Made by a program: the position numbers and the translations under genes. 64,000 bases of DNA from contig JAVHYA010000011.1 of assembly GCA_031119395.1 (NCBI GenBank), positions 1-64,000 of the forward strand, given 5' to 3'. Origin of the DNA: Pseudomonadota bacterium. Lineage in GTDB: Bacteria > Pseudomonadota > Gammaproteobacteria > Burkholderiales > Burkholderiaceae_C. The number at the start of each line of letters is the position of its first letter. The first letter of the stretch is position 1. The notes below the pieces were generated by a model. The model was given only the letters and a program-made list of their open reading frames with translations, did not search any database and had not been told where the DNA came from. Below, in pieces: positions 17,954 through 25,947 of the stretch.

Positions 17954-18952
17954 TCAGCTCTTGAAGAAAGCCAGCAGGTCGGGGTTGATGACGTCGGCAT
18001 GCGTCGTCAGCATGCCGTGCGGGTAGCCCTTGTAGACCTTGAGCGTGCCGTTCTTGAGCAGCTTGACCGACTTCAGGGCCGCGTCGGCGATCGGCACGAT
18101 CTGGTCGTCGTCGCCGTGCATCACCAGCGTGGGGATGGTGATGGCCTGCAGGTCGGCGGTCTGGTCGGTTTCCGAGAAGGCCTTGATGCCGTCGTAGTGG
18201 GCCTTGGCGCTGCCCATCATGCCCTGGCGCCACCAGTTCTGCACCACGCCCTGGGACACCTTCGCGCCCTCCCGGTTGAAACCGTAGAACGGGCCCGAGG
18301 CCACGTCGAGGAACAGCTGCGCGCGGTTGTCGGCCACGCCCTTGCGGAAGCCGTCGAACACCTCGATCGGCAGGCCTTCGGGGTTGCCGGCCGTCTTGAG
18401 CATCAGCGGCGGCACGGCGCTCACCAGCACCGCCTTGGCGGCGCGGCCGCTGGGCTGGCCGTGCTTGGCGACGTAGCGGGCCACCTCGCCGCCGCCGGTC
18501 GAATGGCCGACGTGGAAGACCTTGGTGAGGTTCAGCGCCTCGACCACCGCGAAGGCGTCGGCAGCGTAGTGGTCCATGTCGTGGCCCTCGCTGACCTGCG
18601 TCGAGCGGCCGTGCCCGCGGCGGTCGTGCGCGATCACGCGGTAGCCGCGCTGCACGAAGTACAGCAGCTGCGCATCCCAGTCGTCGCTCGACAGCGGCCA
18701 GCCGTGGTGGAACATGATGGGCTGGCCGTCGCGCGGCCCCCAGTCCTTGAAGAAGATCTCGACGCCGTCCTTGGTGGTGACCGTGTTCATGGCTTTCTTT
18801 CCTTGGTGATTGCGCGCACGGTGCGCGCGGGGGGGTGAATCGGCCGCCTGGGCGAGGGCGGGCAGGCCGGCCAGCGAGGCGGCCGCTGCGGTGCCCAGGA
18901 TGAGCTTTCGCCGGCCATCGTCGATGGCCGGCAGCGTCGGGTTGTCGTTCAT
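17954..18952 (-). CDS. Chloroperoxidase-like alpha/beta hydrolase, with Tat-like leader in frame
   Basis: Cofactor-free haloperoxidase/esterase family member. The triad is serine in GHSTGGGE, aspartate in HGDDDQIVP, histidine in YPHGM. From the ATG at 18952 the product has 332 residues and begins with a twin-arginine signal (GRRKLILGTAAAASLAGLP, then ALAQA). An internal ATG at 18790 follows AAGGAAAG and would give the usual cytosolic 278-residue enzyme starting MNTVTTKDGVEIFFKDWG. Both starts are possible; the internal one has the better ribosome site and the upstream one explains the leader. It is the second of two hydrolase genes on this strand, 57 bp after the other. Confidence 0.8.
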   Translation of the reverse strand: MNDNPTLPAIDDGRRKLILGTAAAASLAGLPALAQAADSPPRAHRARNHQGKKAMNTVTTKDGVEIFFKDWGPRDGQPIMFHHGWPLSSDDWDAQLLYFVQRGYRVIAHDRRGHGRSTQVSEGHDMDHYAADAFAVVEALNLTKVFHVGHSTGGGEVARYVAKHGQPSGRAAKAVLVSAVPPLMLKTAGNPEGLPIEVFDGFRKGVADNRAQLFLDVASGPFYGFNREGAKVSQGVVQNWWRQGMMGSAKAHYDGIKAFSETDQTADLQAITIPTLVMHGDDDQIVPIADAALKSVKLLKNGTLKVYKGYPHGMLTTHADVINPDLLAFFKS

Positions 18953-19009
18953 TCTTCCGGTTCCTGGCAAGTGCTGTCGCGTAAGAGGATGTTCGTGGGG
19001 GGCCGCCGC

Positions 19010-19711
19010 TCAGTGGCCGACGGCGCGCACCGCATCGAGGATCGCGTCCGCCACCGCCTGCGGGTGCGAAAGCAGCGACATGTGGCTGGCGGCGAGCTCG
19101 GTCGTGCGCGCCTTCAGGCGTGCGGCCAGCTGGTGCTGCAACTCGACGCTCACGGCCCGGTCCTCGGTGGACAGCAGGTACCAGCTCGGACGCGTCTGCC
19201 AGGCGGCCTGCGTCACCTTGTCGCCGAAGGTGCTCGCGCCCAGCGGCGGCGACACGGCGGCCAGCACGCGGACCTCTTCCTCCGGCAGGTCCTGCGCCAC
19301 GTTGTGCAGGAAGCCGTCGACGCTCATGACGAGGCTGCCCGTGGTGTCGGCCGACACGGTCGAGAGCCCGGGCGGTGCGGGATGGGCGGCAACCTGGTCG
19401 CCCGTGGATTCACCCACGTCCGGCGCGAAGGCCGCGACGTAGACCAGCGCCTTCACCTTCGGGTCGTTGCCCGCCTCGGTGATGACGGTGCCGCCCCAGC
19501 TGTGGCCGGCCAGCACCACCGGCCCGGGCACCTGGTCGAGGGCATGGCGGGTGGCGGCCACGTCGGCCGCGAGCGAGGTCGTCGGGTTCTGCACCGCCTT
19601 GACCGCCACGCCGGCGCGCTGCAGGAGGGGGATCACCCGCGCCCAGCTGGAGGCGTCGGCCCAGGCGCCGTGGACGAGGATGACGGTGGGTTCGGGCGTG
19701 GAAGAGGGCAT
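19010..19711 (-). CDS. Alpha/beta hydrolase
   Basis: The 233-residue esterase-like protein begins TVILVHGAWADASSW, the oxyanion-hole strand of this family. The nucleophile motif is GHSWGGT near residue 79, and a C-terminal SHMSLLSHP likely supplies the histidine. This family (EstC-like and salicylate-esterase-like) includes carboxylesterases of varied substrate. The ATG at 19711 follows GAGGAA. The gene is followed by the chloroperoxidase-like hydrolase and preceded by a 335-bp non-coding stretch with two inverted repeats. Confidence 0.85.
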   Translation of the reverse strand: MPSSTPEPTVILVHGAWADASSWARVIPLLQRAGVAVKAVQNPTTSLAADVAATRHALDQVPGPVVLAGHSWGGTVITEAGNDPKVKALVYVAAFAPDVGESTGDQVAAHPAPPGLSTVSADTTGSLVMSVDGFLHNVAQDLPEEEVRVLAAVSPPLGASTFGDKVTQAAWQTRPSWYLLSTEDRAVSVELQHQLAARLKARTTELAASHMSLLSHPQAVADAILDAVRAVGH

Positions 19712-19831
19712 GGCGGTTCCTCGATGGGACAGGCGCCTGCCCGGTGCGCGCCGCTTCGGTCCGTGCCGGCCACGCACCCGGCCGAGGCGCGGGAAGGCCC
19801 GTACTGTCTTTGCCAGCCGCCGCGGCGTCTT

Positions 19832-19845
19832 GCAGAAAATTCTGC
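19832..19845. promoter_or_regulatory. Inverted repeat GCAGAA-AA-TTCTGC
   Basis: A 6-bp perfect arm pair with a 2-bp spacer, about 120 bp before the hydrolase start at 19711. It could be a regulator site; there is no T tract, so it is not a terminator. Confidence 0.3.
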
Positions 19846-19955
19846 GGCTATGGACATTTGCCGTGCCTGCCGGCGGGCGGTGCGCCGGCCTGGCGTGCGG
19901 CCGTGCGGACGCGGCGACGCCGCAGCGCGGCGGTGCCGTGGCGGGCCGTCCGCGG

Positions 19956-19977
19956 ATTCGTCACGAACGTGACGAAT
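19956..19977. promoter_or_regulatory. 22-bp palindrome, operator-like
   Basis: ATTCGTCACG (19956-19965) and CGTGACGAAT (19968-19977) are perfect 10-bp arms around AA. It is the most A/T-rich and symmetric element of this gap and resembles a dimeric repressor site. Which gene it controls is unclear; the nearest downstream start is at 19711 on the minus strand. Confidence 0.4.
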
Positions 19978-20046
19978 TCGGCCGCAGCGCCCGCCAGCCG
20001 GGCGCCACAGGCCGATTGCACTTGCGGCGAAAGGGCCGGGAAAGCC

Positions 20047-21285
20047 TCAGGCCAGCAGGTCGGCCAGCGTGCGCGCGATCACCTTGGTGGCGCGGCGCAG
20101 GTCCTCGAGGTCGATGCGCTCGTCGTTGCGCTTGGCGTGCGATTCCAGCACGGTGCGCGGGCCGGCGCCGTAGATCACGCCGGGAATGCCCGCCTCGCCG
20201 TACAGCCGCACGTCGGTGTACAGCGGCGTGCCCATGGCCGGGATCGGCTGGCCGAAGAGCTCGGCGCCGTGCTTCTGGATCGCATCGACCAGCGGCCGGT
20301 TGCCCGGCAGCGGCTTCATCGAATTGGCCAGCAGCAGGCGCTTGACCTCGACCGTGATGCCGCCGGCCGGTGTGGTGAATTCCGCCGCCGCCTTCGCGAT
20401 CACGTCACGGATGTCGGCCTCGACCTCGACCGGGTTCTCCTCGGGGATCATGCGGCGGTCGAGCTTGAACATGACCTTGCCGGGCACGACGTTGGTGTTG
20501 GTGCCGCCCTCGATGCGGCCGACGTTGAGGTAGGGGTGCGTGATGCCCTCGACCTTGGACGTGACCTCGCGGTAGCGCGTGTTCTGCGCGTACAGCGCGT
20601 TGAGGATGTGCACCGCACCCTGCAGCGCGTCGACACCGGTGGCCGGGATGGCGGCGTGCGCCATCTTGCCGTGCACGGTCACCTCCATCTGCAGGCAGCC
20701 GTTGTGGGCCGTCACCACCTCGTAGCTGAAGCCGGCGGCGATCATCAGGTCGGGCTTCGTCAGTCCCTGCTTCAGCAGCCAGCCGGGGCCGAGCAGGCCG
20801 CCGAATTCCTCGTCGTAGGTGAAGTGCAGCTCCACGCTGCCCTTCGTCGGCCTGGCGACGGCCTCGAGCGCGCGCACGGCGAAGGTGAAGCTCGCGAAGT
20901 CGCTCTTGCTCACCGCGGCGGCGCGGCCGAAGAGCTGGCCGTTCTCGATCTCGCCGCCGTAGGGGTCGTGCGTCCAGCCCTCGCCGGGCGGCACCACGTC
21001 GCCGTGCGCGTTCAGGGCCACGGTGCGGCCTGCGTCGCCGTATCGGCGGCGCACGATCAGGTTGGTGATCGACGCCAGGCCGTAGTCCTTCACCTCCTGC
21101 GCCGGTACCGCGTGCTTCTCGGCGTCGAAGCCCCAGGCGGCGATCAGTTCTGCCGTGCGCTCGGCGTGCGGCGCGTTGTTGCCGGGCGGCGTGTCGGTGG
21201 GCACGCGCACCATCTCCTGCAGGAAGGCGACCTCCTCGTCGAAGTGGGCATCGATCCAGGCGTCGAGTTGCTTGTAGTCGGTCAT
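20047..21285 (-). CDS. M20-family ArgE/DapE-type deacylase
   Basis: The 412-residue cytosolic metallopeptidase-fold amidohydrolase has metal ligands visible in LNAHGDVVPPG, AAAVSKSDF, HFTYDEEFGG and a C-terminal histidine in LESHAKRND. The substrate is unknown; relatives deacylate N-acyl amino acids. Its ATG at 21285 overlaps the TGA of the UraD-AllC fusion gene (ATGA), so translation is coupled and it is the last gene of the puuE operon. That context suggests it acts on a ureide such as ureidoglycolate or ureidoglycine, a step otherwise missing here. This is inference from position. Confidence 0.8.
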   Translation of the reverse strand: MTDYKQLDAWIDAHFDEEVAFLQEMVRVPTDTPPGNNAPHAERTAELIAAWGFDAEKHAVPAQEVKDYGLASITNLIVRRRYGDAGRTVALNAHGDVVPPGEGWTHDPYGGEIENGQLFGRAAAVSKSDFASFTFAVRALEAVARPTKGSVELHFTYDEEFGGLLGPGWLLKQGLTKPDLMIAAGFSYEVVTAHNGCLQMEVTVHGKMAHAAIPATGVDALQGAVHILNALYAQNTRYREVTSKVEGITHPYLNVGRIEGGTNTNVVPGKVMFKLDRRMIPEENPVEVEADIRDVIAKAAAEFTTPAGGITVEVKRLLLANSMKPLPGNRPLVDAIQKHGAELFGQPIPAMGTPLYTDVRLYGEAGIPGVIYGAGPRTVLESHAKRNDERIDLEDLRRATKVIARTLADLLA

Positions 21286-23057
21286 GGGGTCTCGGCGGCG
21301 AGGTTGTCGAGCAGGCGCTGGAAAGCTTCCACGGCGAGCTGCATGTCGTCATTGGTGCTCATCTCGAGCGGGTTGTGGCTGATGCCGGAGTTGATGCCGC
21401 GCACGAAGAGCATGGCCTGCGGCATCACCTCGTGCAGCTTCATCGCGTCGTGGCCGGCGCCGCTGGGCATGCGGAACAGCGGCACGCCCAGGCCGTCGAC
21501 CGCCTGCTCCCAGCGCCGCTGCCAGGCCGGGTCGCTCGGTGCCGCGCTGGCGCGCATCGTCTCTTCCAGCGTGTAGCGCACGCCGCGGCGCGAGCAGATG
21601 TCCTTCAATGCCGCCAGCACGTCGGCCACCACGGCATCGCGCTGCGCATCGTTGGGTGCGCGGATGTCCAGGCTGAACCTGCAGGCGCCGGGCACCACGT
21701 TGATCGAGCCGTTGGGCACCTGCAGCATGCCGACGGTGGCGACCGAGTCGCGGTCCTTCCCGGCGCGCGCCTCGGCGAAGAGGATCAGCTCGGCCACCGC
21801 GCAGGCCGCGTCGCGCCGGCGGTCCATGGGCGTGGTGCCGGCGTGGCTGGCCATGCCGATCACCTCGCCGACGAAGCGCACGCTGCCGTTGATGGACGTG
21901 ACGATGCCCAGCGGCAGATCCAGCTCGTTGAGCACCGGTCCCTGCTCGATGTGCACTTCCACGAAGCCGAGGTACTTGCCCGGATCGCGCTGGATCTTCG
22001 GGATGTCCTGCGGGTCCAGGCCCGCATGCGCCATGGCCTCGCGCATGGTCACGCCGTCGGCGTCCTGCTGGTCCAGCCAGGCCGGGTTGAAGTGGCCGAT
22101 GAGCGCACCCGAGCCCAGGAAGGTGGCCTTGTAGCGCTGGCCTTCCTCCTCGGCGAAGCCCACCACCTCGAAGGCGAAGGGCAGGCGGCGGTTCTGCTTC
22201 TTCAGTTCCCGCACGCAGGCCATGGGCACGAAGATGCCCAGGCGGCCGTCGTACTTGCCGCCGTTGCGCACGGTGTCGTAGTGGCTGCCCGTGAGCAGGG
22301 TCTTCGCGCCGGGCGTGGCCGCTTCATAGCGGCCGACCACGTTGCCCACGGCGTCGATCTCCACCGTGTCGAAGCCGCAGGCGCGCATGTCGGCCGCGAT
22401 CTGCGCCGCCGCCGCGCGGTGCGCATCGGTGAGGTAGGTGACGGTGAGCTGGCCCAGTTCCGCATAGCCGGGATCGGTGTGCACCGACAGCGCCTCCTGC
22501 CAGTCCCACACCCCGTTGCCCAATTCGGGCGAGACGCCGAACCTGTCGTTCAGGCGGATCTCGGCGATGCGGTGGATGTTGCGCAGCGACTCGGCGCGCT
22601 CGAAGTCCGGGTGGTGGTGCAGCCGGCGCTCGAAGGTGGCGATGATCTCCTTCTTCATGAGGCCCGTGCCGCGCGGCCCGCGCACCGCGAGGATGAAGGG
22701 GAAGCCGAACTTCTCGCCGTAGGCCTGGTTGAGCGTGCGGATGTGCGCCAGCTCCTCGGCCGTGCAGTTCGTCAGTCCCGCCTTGCCCTGCTCATGGGTG
22801 GATTCGGCCGTGAGCGTGTTGGCCTCCATCTGCTTGCCCGCCAGTTCCGGGTGCATGCGGATGAGGGTGAGCTGCTGCTCGGCCGGTGCGGTGGCCACGG
22901 CCTGCGCCATCGCGTGCTTGAGGTGCTGCAGCGAGCGGAAGGGGCGCGCGGCGATGGCCTTCTCGGCCACCCACGGCGAATGCTCGTAGATGCCGTCGAG
23001 CAGCGCGACCGCCTCCGGCGCGCTGGCCGCATTGAGTTGTTCGATGGTGATGGGCAT
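21282..23057 (-). CDS. Fused OHCU decarboxylase and allantoate amidohydrolase
   Basis: The 591-residue product joins two enzymes of ureide breakdown. Residues about 1-170 are 2-oxo-4-hydroxy-4-carboxy-5-ureidoimidazoline decarboxylase (UraD), which yields S-allantoin: His69 in MHPELAG, Glu89 in STHEQGKAGL and the C-terminal RLNDRF are present. Residues about 175-591 are an M20-type allantoate amidohydrolase (AllC) with GSHYDTV, GKYDGRLG, FAEEEGQRY, EVHIEQGP and SHNPLE as metal and substrate residues. The allantoinase that links the two reactions is the gene directly upstream, whose stop lies 1 bp before this start. I know similar fusions from Burkholderiales. Confidence 0.93.
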   Translation of the reverse strand: MPITIEQLNAASAPEAVALLDGIYEHSPWVAEKAIAARPFRSLQHLKHAMAQAVATAPAEQQLTLIRMHPELAGKQMEANTLTAESTHEQGKAGLTNCTAEELAHIRTLNQAYGEKFGFPFILAVRGPRGTGLMKKEIIATFERRLHHHPDFERAESLRNIHRIAEIRLNDRFGVSPELGNGVWDWQEALSVHTDPGYAELGQLTVTYLTDAHRAAAAQIAADMRACGFDTVEIDAVGNVVGRYEAATPGAKTLLTGSHYDTVRNGGKYDGRLGIFVPMACVRELKKQNRRLPFAFEVVGFAEEEGQRYKATFLGSGALIGHFNPAWLDQQDADGVTMREAMAHAGLDPQDIPKIQRDPGKYLGFVEVHIEQGPVLNELDLPLGIVTSINGSVRFVGEVIGMASHAGTTPMDRRRDAACAVAELILFAEARAGKDRDSVATVGMLQVPNGSINVVPGACRFSLDIRAPNDAQRDAVVADVLAALKDICSRRGVRYTLEETMRASAAPSDPAWQRRWEQAVDGLGVPLFRMPSGAGHDAMKLHEVMPQAMLFVRGINSGISHNPLEMSTNDDMQLAVEAFQRLLDNLAAETP

Positions 23058-23058
23058 G

Positions 23059-24012
23059 TCAGGCCTTCGGCTGGGGCTGGTACGGGTGCACCTTCTTCCA
23101 GTGCTGCGCGATGTCGATGCGGCGGCAGATCCACACGCGCTCGTGCTTCTGGATGTGGTCCAGGAAGCGCTGCAGCGCGCCGATGCGGCCCGGCTTGCCG
23201 AGCAGGCGGCAGTGCATGCCGATGCTCATCATCTTGGGGGCGTCCTCGCCCTCGGCATAGAGGGCGTCGAAGCTGTCGCGCAGGTAGGTGAAGAAGTGCT
23301 CGCCCGTGTTGAAGCCCTGCGCCTGCACGAAGCGCATGTCGTTGCAGTCGAGCGAGTAGGGCACCACCAGGTGCGGCGCGACGCTGCCGTCGGTCTTGGT
23401 GACTTCCATCCAGAAGGGCAGGTCGTCGCCGTAGTAGTCGCTGTCGTACGCGTAGTCGCCGCGGTCCACCACCAGGCGGCGGGTGTTGGGGCTGTCGCGG
23501 CCGGTGTACCAGCCCTGAGGCCACTGGCCCCCGGTCATGTCGCGCAGCACGTGCGTCGCCAGCTCCATGTGGCGGCGCTCGTAGCTCTCGGGGATGTTCT
23601 GGTAGTGGATCCAGCGCAGGCCGTGGTTGGCGATCTCGTAGCCGTTCTTCACGAACACCTGCAGCAGTTCGGGGTAGCGCTGCACCGCCATGCCCACCGC
23701 GAAGATGGTCATCGGCAGGCCGCGCTTCTCGAACTCGCGCAGGATGCGCCACACGCCGGCGCGCGAGCCGTACTCGTACATCGACTCCATGGTCATGTGG
23801 CGGTTCTCGTAGGCCGCGGCCGTGACCATTTCCGACAGGAAGGTCTCGGTGGCTGCGTCGCCGTGCAGCGGACTGTTCTCGCCGCCTTCCTCGTAGTTGA
23901 GGACGAAGTTCACCGCGATCTTGGCGCGGCCGGGCCATTGGGCATGCGGCACGTCGCGGCCGTAGCCGACCATGTCGCGCGGGTAGGGCTGGTTGCTGAT
24001 GTCTTCACTCAT
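23059..24012 (-). CDS. puuE: Allantoinase PuuE
   Basis: PuuE hydrolyses allantoin to allantoate. It belongs to the polysaccharide-deacetylase (NodB-like) fold and is unrelated to the metal-dependent AllB. The 317-residue product shows the family start YPRDMVGYGRDVPHAQWPG, NFVLNYEEGGE, GYEIANHGLRWI and MHCRLLGKPGR. The ATG at 24012 (MSEDISNQPYPRD) is the canonical N-terminus. It is followed 1 bp later by the UraD-AllC fusion and then the M20 deacylase, making a three-gene operon behind the GntR gene 32 bp upstream. Confidence 0.93.
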   Translation of the reverse strand: MSEDISNQPYPRDMVGYGRDVPHAQWPGRAKIAVNFVLNYEEGGENSPLHGDAATETFLSEMVTAAAYENRHMTMESMYEYGSRAGVWRILREFEKRGLPMTIFAVGMAVQRYPELLQVFVKNGYEIANHGLRWIHYQNIPESYERRHMELATHVLRDMTGGQWPQGWYTGRDSPNTRRLVVDRGDYAYDSDYYGDDLPFWMEVTKTDGSVAPHLVVPYSLDCNDMRFVQAQGFNTGEHFFTYLRDSFDALYAEGEDAPKMMSIGMHCRLLGKPGRIGALQRFLDHIQKHERVWICRRIDIAQHWKKVHPYQPQPKA

Positions 24013-24044
24013 GTCGATCGGCTTTCTCGAAGGCGGGCGGGGTG

Positions 24045-24719
24045 TCAGGAGAGCGCGAGCGACACGTCGCTCGTCGGCACCTTGCGGTCGAAGGTCAGGT
24101 TGGCCTCGACGTGGAGCAGGTGCTCGGTCATCAGGCGCACGGCGCGGTCCTCGTCCTTGGCCGCCAGGGCGCGGACGATGTCGGCGTGCTCGTCGTTGGA
24201 ATGTTCGGCGGCGCTGGTGCTCTGGTACATCAGCGTGATGAGGGCGCAGCGCGAGATCAGCTCGCCCAGCATCTGCGCCAGCACCTGGTTGCCCATGAGC
24301 TCGGCCATGCGCACGTGGAAGTCGCCGAGCAGCTCGGTGCGGCCGGAGACGTCCTCGCCGGCCACGGCCGAGCGCTCGAGCGCGACGTGCTCCTTCAGCG
24401 CCTTGATCTTGGCGGGCGTGACGGTGCGCACGAATTCGCGCGTCATCTCGGCCTCGAGCATGCGGCGCACCGCGAAGACCTGCCGCGCCTCGTCGGCCGC
24501 GGGCGCGGCCACGAAGGCGCCGCGCGCCGGCTCCAGGCGGATCAGCCGGTTCTGCGACAGCTGGAACAGCGCCTGGCGCACCAGCGTGCGCGAGACGCCG
24601 AAGTGGTCGGCCAGCTTCTGCTCGGCGAGCTTGCTCCCCGGCTGCAGCCGGTGCTCCACAATGGCCTTGGTCAGGGCATCGACGATCGCGCGGGTCGTGG
24701 TCGGCTCCATGCGGGGCAT
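24045..24719 (-). CDS. GntR-family (FCD-type) regulator of ureide genes
   Basis: The 224-residue product has an N-terminal winged helix (GSKLAEQKLADHFGVSRTLV, residues about 30-50, then RGAFVA) and an all-helical FCD ligand domain (about 85-220) with the Asp and His residues that bind a metal or effector. ATG is possible at 24719 or 24710. It is divergent from uraH and lies directly before puuE, so it most likely controls the purine/ureide genes. TGTATACA in the divergent promoter, repeated before puuD, has the shape of FadR-type GntR operators. The effector (allantoin, urate or similar) is unknown. Confidence 0.85.
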   Translation of the reverse strand: MPRMEPTTTRAIVDALTKAIVEHRLQPGSKLAEQKLADHFGVSRTLVRQALFQLSQNRLIRLEPARGAFVAAPAADEARQVFAVRRMLEAEMTREFVRTVTPAKIKALKEHVALERSAVAGEDVSGRTELLGDFHVRMAELMGNQVLAQMLGELISRCALITLMYQSTSAAEHSNDEHADIVRALAAKDEDRAVRLMTEHLLHVEANLTFDRKVPTSDVSLALS

Positions 24720-24740
24720 GATAGTGCTGCACGGCAAATC

Positions 24741-24748
24741 TGTATACA
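24741..24748. promoter_or_regulatory. TGTATACA box, uraH/gntR promoter
   Basis: A perfect palindrome within CTGTATACACT, an 11-base string found again before puuD at 26825-26835. It may be a GntR operator overlapping the -10 region (TATACA) of uraH. Confidence 0.5.
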
Positions 24749-24751
24749 CTT

Positions 24752-24763
24752 TTGTCGACCAAA
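24752..24763. promoter_or_regulatory. TTGTCGACCAAA motif
   Basis: This matches TTGTCGAACAAA at 29650-29661 at 11 of 12 bases. Both lie in divergent promoters of purine-linked genes and are roughly symmetric. It is a possible second regulator site. Confidence 0.35.
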
Positions 24764-24804
24764 CCTCATCATCACCGAATCTTCAGCCAGCAAGGAGTCA
24801 TCCC

Positions 24805-25155
24805 ATGGGCCTGAGCACCCACGTACTGGACACGATGCACGGCTGCCCCGCCGCGGGCATGGACGTCGCGCTCTACACCACCGAGGGCGAGTCGGCCACG
24901 CTGGTGCGTCGCTTCACGCTGAACCACGACGGGCGCAGCGATGCGCCGCTGTACGACAACAGCACGCTCAAGGTCGGCACCTACCGCCTGGTGTTCGACG
25001 TGGCGGGCTACTTCAAGGCGCGCGGCGTGGCGCTGCCGCAGCCCAACTTCCTGAACCGGGTGGCGCTGGACTTCGGCGTCGCCCACACCGACCAGCACTA
25101 CCACGTGCCGCTGCTGGTGAGCCCGTGGAGCTACTCCACCTACCGCGGGTCATGA
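24805..25155 (+). CDS. uraH: 5-hydroxyisourate hydrolase
   Basis: This transthyretin-like enzyme hydrolyses 5-hydroxyisourate, the product of urate oxidase, to OHCU. The 116-residue product is cytosolic, with the family start LSTHVLDTMHGCPA, the active-site histidine in THVLD, an arginine in FTLNHDGRSD region, HYHVPLLVSPWSYSTYRGS at the C-terminus and the defining YRGS end. CAAGGAG precedes the ATG. It is divergent from the gntR gene and separated from the next purine gene (xdhC) by a repeat and a TonB-like lipoprotein gene. Confidence 0.95.
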   Translation: MGLSTHVLDTMHGCPAAGMDVALYTTEGESATLVRRFTLNHDGRSDAPLYDNSTLKVGTYRLVFDVAGYFKARGVALPQPNFLNRVALDFGVAHTDQHYHVPLLVSPWSYSTYRGS

Positions 25156-25160
25156 CAGGC

Positions 25161-25295
25161 AACCCCCAAGCCGCTTCGCGGCTCCCCCTTCTCTCGCTTC
25201 GCGGGAAGGGGGCGGAGCCGGTACCCACAAGGTCCGGTGGACCTTTGGCGACTGGTGGCGAGCCGAGCCCGTGGCGCGGGTGCCCCGAGGGCGTC
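25161..25295 (+). repeat. Dispersed repeat R2, copy A
   Basis: The copy starts ACCCCCAAGCCGCTTCGCGG, then CTCCCCCTTCTC and a GC-rich arm, ending with GCGCGGGTGCCCCGAGG. The first 30 bases match copies B and C almost exactly. It fills most of the 253-bp gap after uraH. Confidence 0.65.
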
Positions 25296-25351
25296 GCGGC
25301 GCTCGCCGGCCGGCAATGGCTCATCGGCACGCAGCGGTCCGCATGAAGGAA

Positions 25352-25404
25352 TCGGGCTCGGGTGCCCGTGGTGCGGGCACTTGCAGCTATTCTTTCGATA
25401 GCGG
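25352..25404 (-). repeat. Dispersed repeat R1, copy c
   Basis: On the minus strand it reads GCTAT, CGAAAGA, ATAGC, TGCAAGTGCCCGCACC and GGGCACCCGAGCCCGA. It abuts the stop of the leftward lipoprotein gene at 25409. Confidence 0.65.
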
Positions 25405-25408
25405 CCGC

Positions 25409-25891
25409 TCAACCCTGCAGCTGCCCCTCGGTCAGCGTGTCGAGCTGGAAACGCCCGCTCTCGTCCCAAAGCCAGGTGTCGGTCCAGGTGATCCGCTGGC
25501 CGCGCGGCGGGGCGGGGTAGGGCGCGGACGCGCGGACCATGCGTTCGATCTCGGCCACCACCTCCGGCGCATGACGGGGCGCCCGCAGCCAGCGCAGCGC
25601 CAGCACGCGGCCGCTGCCGTCCAGGTCGACCTGCAGCGTGCCCACCGCATAGAGCAGCGGCGGCAGCTTGCCGCTGTAGATTCGGCTGGCGTAGCGTTCG
25701 TAGATGACGCGGGCCGCCTGCGGGCGATAGGCGCGGGCTTCCGAGTTGCTGGCCGGCCCTGCGCTGGGAGTGGGCGTGCCGCAGCCGGCCAGGGACAGGG
25801 CCACGGCCAGGGACAGCGAAGCGCCGGATGCCAGCAGCAGGCGGCGCGGCGGGCCGGACATGGGCGAACGGGGGAGGGTGTACGAAGGCAT
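25409..25891 (-). CDS. Putative lipoprotein with TonB-like C-terminal domain
   Basis: The product has 160 residues from the ATG at 25891, or 150 from 25861. The lipobox LSLAGC marks a lipoprotein signal peptide (GPPRRLLLASGASLSLAVA). The remaining part, especially LYAVGTLQVDLDGSGRVLALR and EVVAEIERMVRASAPYPAPP, resembles the energy-transducer TonB C-terminal fold. It lacks the long Pro-rich arm and N-terminal anchor of TonB, so it is not a normal TonB; the function is unknown. It stands alone between purine genes and may be unrelated to them. Confidence 0.65.
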   Translation of the reverse strand: MPSYTLPRSPMSGPPRRLLLASGASLSLAVALSLAGCGTPTPSAGPASNSEARAYRPQAARVIYERYASRIYSGKLPPLLYAVGTLQVDLDGSGRVLALRWLRAPRHAPEVVAEIERMVRASAPYPAPPRGQRITWTDTWLWDESGRFQLDTLTEGQLQG

Positions 25892-25947
25892 GGCCGGCGT
25901 TATACCGTGGGTGCTGCCCGGCCCCGCAACCGGGCGTTTCATCCATC

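Larger units (their letters stand above)
19712..20046. other. Non-coding stretch with two inverted repeats
   Basis: These 335 bp lie between two leftward genes. No frame here looks coding. The only structures I see are the two palindromes listed separately at 19832-19845 and 19956-19977, both upstream of the 19010-19711 hydrolase gene. Confidence 0.6.

Noticed and set aside
20047-20636. Degenerate metal motif in the M20 deacylase (AAAVSKSDF instead of GAADMKGG) as a sign of a dead enzyme
   Set aside because: The aspartate is retained, and I recall the same form in other ArgE/DapE-type deacylases of this kind.
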